Part shown: positions 24,920 to 32,834 of the stretch, piece by piece
How positions within the stretch are numbered: position 1 is the first letter of the stretch
Layout: each line of letters starts with the position of its first letter
Source of the DNA: Planctomycetota bacterium
GTDB taxonomy: Bacteria > Planctomycetota > Planctomycetia > Pirellulales > Pirellulaceae
Direction of reading: 5' to 3'
NCBI GenBank assembly: GCA_026692885.1
Contig: JAPLNJ010000352.1
Coordinates: forward strand, 919 to 64,918
Length of the DNA stretch: 64,000 bases
Notes under the pieces: model-generated
Databases searched by the model: none
What the model saw: only the letters and a program-made list of their open reading frames with translations
Told to the model about the DNA's origin: nothing
Position numbers and translations under genes: made by a program

Positions 24920-25050
24920 GCAACAAGGAGCGAGACCGGATGCACATCGGAGCGCTGCGCAGGCAAGGCTGGCACGTGTTGGTCGTTTGGGAGTGCTGGA
25001 CGCGGAATTCGCACACACTGGAACGGCGGCTGCGGCGGTTCCTGGAGTGA
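24895..25050 (+). pseudogene. 3' remnant of a very-short-patch repair endonuclease (Vsr)
   Basis: In this frame the residues KLVSNKERDRMHIGALRRQG, followed by WHVLVVWECWTR, are the conserved C-terminal end of Vsr-type nucleases (NxxRDxxxxxxLxxxGWxVLxVWEC). About 46 clear residues remain of roughly 140; there is no start codon, no catalytic N-terminal part and the preceding sequence belongs to the truncated isomerase. Vsr normally accompanies 5-cytosine methyltransferases, one of which lies 3.2 kb away. It converges on the partner gene, with 17 bp between the ends. Confidence 0.75.
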
Positions 25051-25067
25051 ATCGCGCGGCCCGTCGA

Positions 25068-26249
25068 TCAGCTGGGCTGCCAGCAGTTGGCACGGCCCCA
25101 TTCGACAAGGAAACTGCGGTCGAACCGAGCCAGACTCATGAGGTCGGCGTTCTCAGCAATCATCTGCTCCCGCAGTCCCACGTTGGAAAAGAGCAACTGG
25201 TCGACGTCCACCAGCTTCGTGAACCGGTCGAGGAACCGGACGGCCAAGTCATCTTCCTGCGGGGCCAGACGGATGGCCGCTGTCTTTCGCTGCGGCACCA
25301 AGCCCAGCGGGTCGGTGATCTGAACGGGCAGGCTCTCGAATCGAAACGCCAGCGACAGCATGTCTGGCGCTTGGCTGCTGTCGACGACCCGATAACACGC
25401 ATTGATCTCCAACTTCAGCTTCCAGGCCTGCAGAGAAAGCTTGAGCAGCCATTTCGCGAAGCCGATTCCGAAGGCACGCACGAATTGGTCGTCAAGCAGC
25501 GTGATTTCCGTGCGCACTTCGGCCTCGATGGCGGCCGGCTCAAACAAGGTTGACTGACTGGCCTTGTTCCGGAAGGCTTCGTTCCGTTCCAGATTGTCGC
25601 GCAGCACCTCGAACAGCTTGATCATCACGCTACGTTTCACCGCGCTGCGGTCCGCCCGCGTGGTGACAAACAGCAGCCACGGCTCTTTGCGGCTTTCCGC
25701 CTGGAGTTCGACAAGCGTCTTGATCGCCTCCAGTGCGGTGTCGCTCGCGCCGGCCTCGCGACTGGCCACAGAATCACAAAGGTCCAGGTTCGCAGCGTCG
25801 AAGCCGTTGAACCTGGCCGCGTGCTCGTAGCCCAGCGACTTCCGATTCGAGAGCATTTCCAAGCGGTCCGCTAGGAGGACCGAGTCCTTGTGAATCCATG
25901 GCAACCGCCAGACCTCGTCCATCGAAATGTCGAGTTCCGGATCGTTCTTGCGGGTGCTGTCAAAGCCAAGGAAACGGAGCTGCACTTGTCTCTGCGCACA
26001 AATGTCGTGCAAGTGCCGCACGTCGAGAAGGTATCGGCCTGGCAGCGTGAGATACCTGAAAGGGCGGCCGTCAAACACGAGTTCACCGAGCAGGCGGCCG
26101 ACGAGCCTTCCCCACTGTTCCTTGCGAATCCAGTGTTTCCGGGGTTTATGCCAGGGTTCAGGAGTACGCTTCGCGACCCTGCCTGCTGGGACCGCGGCGT
26201 CGAGGAAGTCTCGCGGGAAGAGTTCCTCGGCGTTGTCGTGAGAGGTCAT
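25068..26249 (-). CDS. unrecognised protein of the ATPase/methylase island
   Basis: A 393-aa soluble protein with no signal peptide. I cannot place it in a named family. Visible features are a basic N-terminus (KPRKHWIRKEQW), the segment FRYLTLPGRYLLDVRHLHD followed by LRFLGFDST at about 60-100, which looks like the glycine motif of a Rossmann or SAM-binding fold, a helical middle, and a beta-rich end. From memory it resembles proteins that accompany MutL/MORC-like ATPases with Dcm and Vsr, but this was not checked. Its ATG overlaps the stop of the ATPase gene (ATGA), so the two are co-translated. Confidence 0.6.
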   Translation of the reverse strand: MTSHDNAEELFPRDFLDAAVPAGRVAKRTPEPWHKPRKHWIRKEQWGRLVGRLLGELVFDGRPFRYLTLPGRYLLDVRHLHDICAQRQVQLRFLGFDSTRKNDPELDISMDEVWRLPWIHKDSVLLADRLEMLSNRKSLGYEHAARFNGFDAANLDLCDSVASREAGASDTALEAIKTLVELQAESRKEPWLLFVTTRADRSAVKRSVMIKLFEVLRDNLERNEAFRNKASQSTLFEPAAIEAEVRTEITLLDDQFVRAFGIGFAKWLLKLSLQAWKLKLEINACYRVVDSSQAPDMLSLAFRFESLPVQITDPLGLVPQRKTAAIRLAPQEDDLAVRFLDRFTKLVDVDQLLFSNVGLREQMIAENADLMSLARFDRSFLVEWGRANCWQPS

Positions 26250-28197
26250 TGCCCGCCTCCTGTCAGGAAGACTCGGGCGATGGCACGCAGCAGTTCTTCC
26301 TGCTGCTGATAGGTGAGCTGCTTCAGCAGACCATAACCGTCGAGAATCTGCGCAACTGCCTTCAGCTGCTCTTCGAAATGGGTTCGTTTGCGTTCCTGGT
26401 CCGCGCCACGCCGTTCGGGCTCGGGGTAGTCATCCAGGACTCGTTTCGGGAAGACGATCGCTCCTTCCTTACGGGCCTGTTTGGCGACCGGCGATCGTTC
26501 GTCGTCGACGAAGAGCACTTCGGGCGGTTCATCTTCGGCGTCCGGCGCTTTGCCGAGCGTTTCATCTACCACCTGCTGCAAAGCCTCGCGCACTTGACCG
26601 GCGTGCTGGTCACGGGCATCCGCCCGGAGTTCCGCGCCGATCGCCTTGTGCTTCGTCGCCAATTGCCGCAAGGCGCGATGGACCCACTTCGTCAAGAACT
26701 GGAAGTGCGGGTGCGAGTAGTTGAAGGACTCCCGGTCGATGTTCAGCGCCGCGTCGAGCCCTTCCGACACGTAAACCTCGGCCGTGATCTGTCGCAGCCG
26801 GGTTTGCTCCGAGACTTCGTAGTGTAGAAATGTGTCGTCGAACAGCGTGCCCGACGCGTCGCCGATGCGGAGCATCAGGCCGTTGTTTTCTTTCGGCACG
26901 ACCGTCGGTGTCCAGAAGAAATAGCCTTCGAAGGCCAGCTCACGGCCGCCCGTCGCGTCAGCGGGAAAATGCTTCAGGTCGGGACGGCACTGGCCCACAA
27001 ATAGCAGGGGCTGTCGCAGTTTGGCGGAACTCTTGGCCGGGAGGTCTCGGAAACGGATGGGCCTCAGAAGCTGGACCCCATCCACGAAAACCTGGAACGG
27101 CGCGGTGGTGCCGACCTTGGAGAATCCGGCCGCCTGCCGTACCGTTTGGCCAGCCTTCAGATTCAATTCCTTCGCTGGCTCGCGATCACGGTTCGACAGG
27201 ATGAATACGCGGACTTCGTCCTTGGCCGTCAGCTCGAAGGGATGCCGTTCGATGTACTCGACGGGGGTGGCGAGCGCGAGCGTCCACAGCGTGGCCAGAT
27301 AGTTGTCCAAGCTGGCTTCCAGCGTCGGAACACTGGTCCTGATTTCGACCTGGTCCACAATCGCCTGAAAGAGCTTACGGAACTTGTCGGGCGGATCGTC
27401 GCTAGGGGTCCAAGGCAACCGCGCCGTGTCTTGACGGACGTCATGCGAGCTGGGATCAACACTTCCGATGTGATAGACGGGCGGCGGCCGGACCAATTCA
27501 TCGAGCAGCGAGTCAGCTTCCTGGTGCCGCGTCCACCGCTCGCGGCTTTGCAGAAGCGAACGCGTGTAGTCCTTCAGGTTGAGGAGCACGACTTGGGTCC
27601 CGTGCGCGCTTTTGTCGGCGGCGGGCTCGCGCCACAGTTCGACATCCCCGCTTTCGAACTCCGGCTCTTGACCGGGCTTGATCTTGGCGAGCCGCTCCTC
27701 ATCGTGCAGATTCAGGCGAATCTCCGCGACGTACCGAAACGCTTCGTTTCGTGGTTTGGTAATGATACGGAAGTGCCGCGTTAGCTGCGCCACTGCGAAC
27801 AGGCCAATCCCGATCTTGCCGATCAGCCGCCTGCCGCCCTTGCTGAACCGGAAATCCTTCTGCGTGATTCCCAGCTCGACGCCGTAGCCCGTTCGCTTGG
27901 CGCTGCCGCCGATGTTGTGGACCAGATACTCCAACACATCGAGCGCCATCCCCTCGCCATCGTCGGCCACAATGACTTCCGAGAACCGAGGCGCGCATCC
28001 GTGGTGATCCAGACGCTCGTGGCATCGGCGTCATAGGCATTGAAGATCAGCTCGCGCAGAGCCGATGCCGGCTGCCGGTAGATGCCGTCGGTAATCCGGG
28101 CCAGAACCCGTTCGTTCGTGCGTAGCTTGGTTCTGGCGTGATGGCCAGCCAGAACTTCCTTGCGAAGGTCGTCAGCTTCTGATTGGCGGGAACCCAT
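26246..28197 (-). pseudogene. GHKL ATPase (MutL/MORC-like), frameshifted
   Basis: The reading frame is split at 27991-27996 (GCGCGC). The first part, from 28197 (GAGGTG upstream), carries the N-box ALRELIFNAYDADAT. The second part carries DDGEGM, NIGGSAKR and GKIGIGLFAVAQL, the other GHKL ATP-binding motifs, then a long region resembling MutL/MORC-type proteins. Removing one GC dinucleotide would restore TTDAPRFSEVIVADDGEGM. The gene lies between the methylase and the partner gene, all on the same strand. Such ATPases are linked with restriction-modification systems. The fault could be mutation or a sequence error; without it the protein would be near 650 aa. Confidence 0.8.
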
Positions 28198-28220
28198 GCT
28201 GCACCTCACCGGGCCGACGG

Positions 28221-29315
28221 TTACTGCCGCGTGTAGAGCTGCTTCCGGATCGCTGTCGCGACAGCTCGAGCCACGGGCGGCGGAACGGCATTCGACACTT
28301 GCTGCACCTGCTCGCTGAAGTTTCCCTGAAGCACAAACTTCTTAGGAAATCCCTGTAACAGCATCGCTTCCAGAATAGAAAGTCGCCGCTTGCCGTCCGG
28401 GTGAATGTGGATCTCGCGATTCCCGTAGGCCACGGTCCAGCTAGGCTGGTCCCATTCGAGCCGGCGAAAAGAGCGGCTACCATTGAAATCGTTGTCCGCA
28501 AATCGTCGGGAGCGCGGCGGCATGGTCCAGTGGTTGGCGTGATAGGGGATGTCGTCTGCGGTCAGCCCAGGCGTTCTCAGGATCGGTTCGGGCAGTCCGC
28601 TGATCGCCTGACGAACCGTGCGGAGGTCCTCGGTGCCGTTCGGCCACTCGAAAGAATCGCCTCGGAACGTGTCGCGGTTGATCCCGACGAGAAACAGACG
28701 CCGGCGCCGCTGCGGTACACGGAACCGCTCGGCATCCAGTTCGGCTTGAGCGACGTTGAATCCCGCCTCACTAAATCGCCGGATGATATCCCGCAGCCTG
28801 TCGCGATGCTTTGGCGACCTCAGCCCCAGCACGTTCTCGAACACGAAGAAGTCGATCGACCATCGTCGGTTGAGCGCCGCCAGGAGCTCACAGTAGCGGA
28901 ACGGAAGCTCGTTCCTGGGATCATCCGGGCTGGCCTTCGTGTTGCCGTAGGAGAAGCCTTGGCACGGCGGGCCGCCAATGACACCTCTTGGCGGTGACAG
29001 CCGACTCAGCCATCTCGTGACTGCGGCCGGGGACAGTCCGGCGAGGTCACCGGCACGGGCGACGTTGCCCGCGAAGTTCGCGTTGAAGGTACGCGTCGCG
29101 GCCACATCCCAATCGATAGCGAGCACGGGCAAGAAACCCGCCTTGACAAATCCATAATCCAGGCCACCAGCACCACTGAACAGGCTGAGAACCGGGATTG
29201 CGGTTGTTGGTTCGGCAAGCATGTCCGTTGGCAGTTCCCCGCCTGTCCGGTTCCCCGGCGACTCGAAGACGCAATGGGTCTCAACGTACCGGAAGGAGTA
29301 TAGGGTTCGCGACAT
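28221..29315 (-). CDS. DNA (cytosine-5-)-methyltransferase
   Basis: A Dcm/HhaI-type methyltransferase. From the internal start MLAEP (29222, 333 aa) the motifs are: I LSLFSGAGGLDYGF (12-25), IV GGPPCQGFS with the catalytic C87, VI ENVLGLRS (129-135) and VIII QRRRRLFLVG; motif IX-X is at the end (QVSNAVPPPVARAVA). The longer start at 29315 adds 31 residues without support, so 29222 is also plausible. The target-recognition region is short, and the site is unknown. Nothing in the window resembles a cognate type II endonuclease apart from the Vsr remnant. Gene order with the ATPase and partner suggests one operon. Confidence 0.88.
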   Translation of the reverse strand: MSRTLYSFRYVETHCVFESPGNRTGGELPTDMLAEPTTAIPVLSLFSGAGGLDYGFVKAGFLPVLAIDWDVAATRTFNANFAGNVARAGDLAGLSPAAVTRWLSRLSPPRGVIGGPPCQGFSYGNTKASPDDPRNELPFRYCELLAALNRRWSIDFFVFENVLGLRSPKHRDRLRDIIRRFSEAGFNVAQAELDAERFRVPQRRRRLFLVGINRDTFRGDSFEWPNGTEDLRTVRQAISGLPEPILRTPGLTADDIPYHANHWTMPPRSRRFADNDFNGSRSFRRLEWDQPSWTVAYGNREIHIHPDGKRRLSILEAMLLQGFPKKFVLQGNFSEQVQQVSNAVPPPVARAVATAIRKQLYTRQ

Positions 29316-29660
29316 TCCATGTATAGTGGCCTGGGCTGGCAGACCTGGGCTGGCAGAGGGCTGCCACGTTGTGGCGGAAGGCCCCCGATCCCCGGAGCAA
29401 ATCGCTGCTCACACTCGCGAGGAGGAGCAAGAACGCGAGACACGATCGCTTGCGGTGGAGTCCGGGAAGTTATTTCGACACGCGTTGCCAGCGCTCGCCG
29501 GAAGCTTTCCTGATACCCAATCACAGCCGATCAGCAACGGCCGGATTGTCTAACACGGGCGATGTTCTATGATGGACTGCAACGCAGAGCGGCGGATCTA
29601 CTCGCCTGCGCCTGACGAACAACCTTCGGTTCCTGTGGGTGTTGGCCTGGGAGGGCGGAC
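29316..29660. other. intergenic between divergent genes
   Basis: No gene supported. A short tandem duplication of CTGGGCTGGCAGA lies at about 29330-29358. Promoters for the methylase and nifU are expected here, but no clear motif was recognised. Confidence 0.55.
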
Positions 29661-30623
29661 ATGGCTTGGGAGTACAGCGAAAAAACGAAACAGATCTTCC
29701 TGGATGCCGTGCACGGCAAACCGGGCACGCACCTGGGGGAAATGGAGCACCCGGACGGCTTCGGCGAACACGGGTCGATCGCTTGCGGCGATGCCATGCG
29801 GTTCACCTTCCGCGTCGAACGGCATCCCACAGACGCCACCCAGGACGTGATCGTGGCGGCGCGGTACTTGACCTTCGGATGTACCTCGGCCATCGCCGCC
29901 TCGGAAGCACTTTGCACCCTCATTGAACAAGGCCGATACACCCCCATCGGTTCCCTGCAGATCCGCAACACGGACATCGTGGACTTTCTCGGCGGTCTGC
30001 CGGCGCAGAAGATCCACTGTTCGGTCATGGGGGCCGAAGCGCTGGAAGCGGCCGTGTTCAACTGGGCGCAGAAGCGGGGCGTGGATCTGGCCCGTCTGGG
30101 CATCGACCTGCATGCCACCGAACAGGAAGACGGTCGGATCGTGTGCCGATGTTTCTCGCTGACCGAACCCTACCTGCGGCGCAAGATTCGGGAACTCAAC
30201 CTGCGCACCATCCCGGAGATCACCAACGCTATCAAAGCCGGTGGAGCGTGCATGTCCTGCCACCAAGTGCCTGGCGGACTCCAAGACCTGCTCGATGAAA
30301 CCTGGGGCAAGTCGCCAGGCAGTTCTCTGGTTCTGACCCAGATCAACTTGCCGGGTGCGACCGCGGTCCAGGCGGAAACGTCGGCGTTATCGCCTTACCA
30401 GTTCAGTAAGAAGGTCGAACAGACGCTGGACAGCCAGGTCCGACCGTTGCTCCGGCGAGACGGCGGCAACGTGGAGATCGTCGACATCAAGGAGACTCTG
30501 GTCTACTGCCGCCTCGTGGGGTCCTGCCAAGGCTGTGCCGGCGCCAACCAGACCCTGCGCTGGCTGGTCGAACAGCAGCTCAAGGAGCTTGTCGACGAAC
30601 GCATTCGGGTAATCGAAGTCTGA
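29661..30623 (+). CDS. nifU: NifU-type iron-sulfur cluster scaffold protein
   Basis: A three-part NifU of 320 aa, starting after GGAGGGCGG. IscU-like part: C42 (ACGDAM), C74 (FGCTSA) and C120 (HCSVMG), the usual ligands for a transient cluster. Middle [2Fe-2S] part: C162, C164, C197 and C200 (VCRCF, CMSC). C-terminal Nfu part: C289 and C292 (CQGCAG). All expected cysteines are present. It assembles Fe-S clusters with sulfur from the cysteine desulfurase encoded 17 bp downstream. No nitrogenase genes lie in the window, so a general or non-nitrogenase role is likely. Confidence 0.92.
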   Translation: MAWEYSEKTKQIFLDAVHGKPGTHLGEMEHPDGFGEHGSIACGDAMRFTFRVERHPTDATQDVIVAARYLTFGCTSAIAASEALCTLIEQGRYTPIGSLQIRNTDIVDFLGGLPAQKIHCSVMGAEALEAAVFNWAQKRGVDLARLGIDLHATEQEDGRIVCRCFSLTEPYLRRKIRELNLRTIPEITNAIKAGGACMSCHQVPGGLQDLLDETWGKSPGSSLVLTQINLPGATAVQAETSALSPYQFSKKVEQTLDSQVRPLLRRDGGNVEIVDIKETLVYCRLVGSCQGCAGANQTLRWLVEQQLKELVDERIRVIEV

Positions 30624-30640
30624 ACAGAAAGCAGCTGACG

Positions 30641-31918
30641 ATGCACGTCATCTACGCCGATAATAATGCCACGACTCAGGTCGCGCCCGAAGTCTGCGAG
30701 GCGATGGCGCCGTTCTTCACCGCCGACTACTTCAATCCCAGTTCGATGTACGAACCGGCCCGGCGCACGGCCGCGGCGATCGGACAGGCCCGCCAACAGG
30801 TCGCGAGACATTTGGGTGTTACCGATCCGAAGCAGATCCTGTTCACTTCGTGCGCCACGGAGAGCAACAACACGGCCCTCTTCGGGACGGCCAAGGCCAA
30901 CCCCCACCGCCGCCAGATCATCACCACGACGGTCGAGCACCCGGCGGTGCTGGAAGTCTGCAAGGATTTGGGACGTAGCGGCTACGAGGTGATCTTCCTG
31001 GAAGTCGATGGTCACGGAAATCTGGATCTGGACGAGTTCGTGCGGGTCCTGCGGCCGGAGACCCTCTTGGTCAGCATCATGCACGCGAATAATGAGACGG
31101 GCGTGATCTTTCCTATCCCCCAGCTCTCCCGGATCACGAAGGAAACCGATCCGTCGATTGTCTTCCACACGGACGCCACCCAGTCGGTAGGCAAACTCCC
31201 GCTGGATCTGGAGCAAGCCTATCGGCACGTGGATCTGCTCTCGTTCTCCGGCCACAAGCTGCACGCGCCCAAGGGCATCGGCGGCCTGTACATCAAGCGG
31301 GGTACGCCGTGTCGACCGCTGCTGATCGGCGGGCACCAGGAGGAGGGCCGCCGGGCAGGGACCGAAAACACGCCGTACATTGTTGGGCTTGCCCGGGCTA
31401 TGGAACTGGCCGCCGGATGTTTCGAAGAAGAACAGACGAAAATCCGTCGCTGGCGAGACCGGCTGGAAACCGCCCTCGAAACACTGATTCCCCACGTCCA
31501 GGTCAATGGCCGCGGGGCACCCCGGTTGCCCAATACCCTGAACGTGTCCTGCCATTACGTAGAGGGGGAAGCACTGCTCTATCAGTTGAGCGACTGCGGG
31601 ATCTGTGCCTCCAGCGGTTCCGCCTGCACGTCCGGGTCCCTGGAGCCCTCTCACGTGTTGCGCGCCATGCAAGTCCCGTTCACGGCGGTTCACGGCTCCG
31701 TGCGGTTCAGCCTCAGCCGTTACAATACGGAGTCGGATGTAGACCGGATCATCGAAGTCTTTCCCCAGATCGTGGCCAACTTGCGCAGGCTTTCCCCGTA
31801 TTGGGACCAAACACTCAATCGGCCGCGCGGCGACGCGGCCGAGCTCACGCACGGTCCGCTCACGACGCGGTCGCCACCTGGACTTGAGCTCCCTCCAGAC
31901 GCTCCGACAAGAGCTTGA
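30641..31918 (+). CDS. nifS: cysteine desulfurase, NifS type
   Basis: A PLP-dependent enzyme of 425 aa that takes sulfur from cysteine for cluster assembly. The Schiff-base lysine is K206 (SFSGHKLHAPKG) and the sulfur-accepting C329 lies in SSGSACTSG, as in NifS-type enzymes. Upstream residues HTDATQS and HANNETG are typical. It follows nifU closely and so is likely co-transcribed. The last ~25 residues (HGPLTTRSPPG...) extend beyond the usual end and overlap the 3' end of the convergent cNMP-binding gene by 59 bp. Confidence 0.92.
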   Translation: MHVIYADNNATTQVAPEVCEAMAPFFTADYFNPSSMYEPARRTAAAIGQARQQVARHLGVTDPKQILFTSCATESNNTALFGTAKANPHRRQIITTTVEHPAVLEVCKDLGRSGYEVIFLEVDGHGNLDLDEFVRVLRPETLLVSIMHANNETGVIFPIPQLSRITKETDPSIVFHTDATQSVGKLPLDLEQAYRHVDLLSFSGHKLHAPKGIGGLYIKRGTPCRPLLIGGHQEEGRRAGTENTPYIVGLARAMELAAGCFEEEQTKIRRWRDRLETALETLIPHVQVNGRGAPRLPNTLNVSCHYVEGEALLYQLSDCGICASSGSACTSGSLEPSHVLRAMQVPFTAVHGSVRFSLSRYNTESDVDRIIEVFPQIVANLRRLSPYWDQTLNRPRGDAAELTHGPLTTRSPPGLELPPDAPTRA

Positions 31919-32306
31919 TCACCTGCCCCATAATCCGGTAGCCGAGGAGCGTATCGCGTTCGCACAACTCGCGGAGCCGTTTGGCGTCCACTTTGATCAG
32001 ACGCGTGGCTGTGCGGGCTGTCGCGATGCACGTGATCCGGTAGGGCTCGACCATGGCTGGCCAGCCGAGGATGTCCCCCGGCTCAAGCGTGTCGACGATG
32101 CGCCGCTCGCCATTCACCAGGGTGTATTGGATGTCCACTTTCCCGTCCACGATGATGCTCAGGAGGTCGGCAGGTTCTCCCTCGGTGTGGATTTGGATAC
32201 CTGCCGGAACCGCCCCTTCCTCGGCGATCAAGGCCACGGCCTTCAGGGTCTCCTCCGCGATGGTTGCGAAGCAGGGATACCGACGTAACAGTTCTGGCGA
32301 GATCAT
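31860..32306 (-). CDS. cyclic-nucleotide-binding domain protein
   Basis: A 148-aa protein consisting of a Crp/Fnr-type cNMP-binding domain without a DNA-binding helix-turn-helix. The start at 32306 (MISPELL) has GGAGGAAC upstream; a longer frame has no ribosome site. The fold is visible in FATIAEETLKAVALIAEEGAV, LLSIIVDGKVDIQYTLVNG and ILGWPAMVEPYRIT; the phosphate cassette is poorly conserved because the usual RxA is absent. Possibly a redox or small-molecule sensor. It is convergent with nifS, with overlapping 3' ends. Confidence 0.75.
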   Translation of the reverse strand: MISPELLRRYPCFATIAEETLKAVALIAEEGAVPAGIQIHTEGEPADLLSIIVDGKVDIQYTLVNGERRIVDTLEPGDILGWPAMVEPYRITCIATARTATRLIKVDAKRLRELCERDTLLGYRIMGQVIKLLSERLEGAQVQVATAS

Positions 32307-32834
32307 GACTGTTCCTCCGCAGACTTGCTTATTGAATCTTTTCCCGCCCATCATGCTACCGAAGCGGATGGGGTCGCACCAGAGTGGCAGTGTCGGAAAT
32401 CATCAGACACCAGGCGTGGGCTTGGATGGGTTGGTCTAACCTGGCCAGCCCATTTTTCTTGTCGCGGTCGGACGGCGGCCACCGGGTCCGTAGGCACCGC
32501 GCAAGGCATTTGGCCCTAGTGCCTTCAAGGCTAGAAAGTGGGGTAAGCATCCTGCTTGCCTTTCGATTCGTCGTGTCAAACGCAAGCTGGAAGCTTGCGC
32601 CACCGCATCGGTCACCCCAAGATTAGGCCTTGACGCCCTAGTGCGATCGTCCGGACTCTTGCTATCCTGGACGCTTAGGATCGCGAAAGAAATAACTGTC
32701 GCAAGAATGTGGTCATCTCGCTCCGCGAGATGACATGCCATCACGCGGAGCGTGATGGCTACTTTGAAGACCCGACACTAATTCATTTCGCGGTCCTTAG
32801 GCCAATCGTTGGCACACATCCTTGGAGACATCGT
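32307..32834. other. intergenic between divergent genes
   Basis: No gene supported. Positions 32510-32655 hold an inverted repeat with TAGTGCCTTCAAGGCTAG outer arms (related to 24154-24419). Another inner inverted repeat surrounds CAAGCTGGAAGCTTG near 32581-32597. Confidence 0.6.

Noticed and set aside
29661..31918. Nitrogen-fixation locus
   Set aside because: Only nifU and nifS; no nifHDK or regulators in the window.
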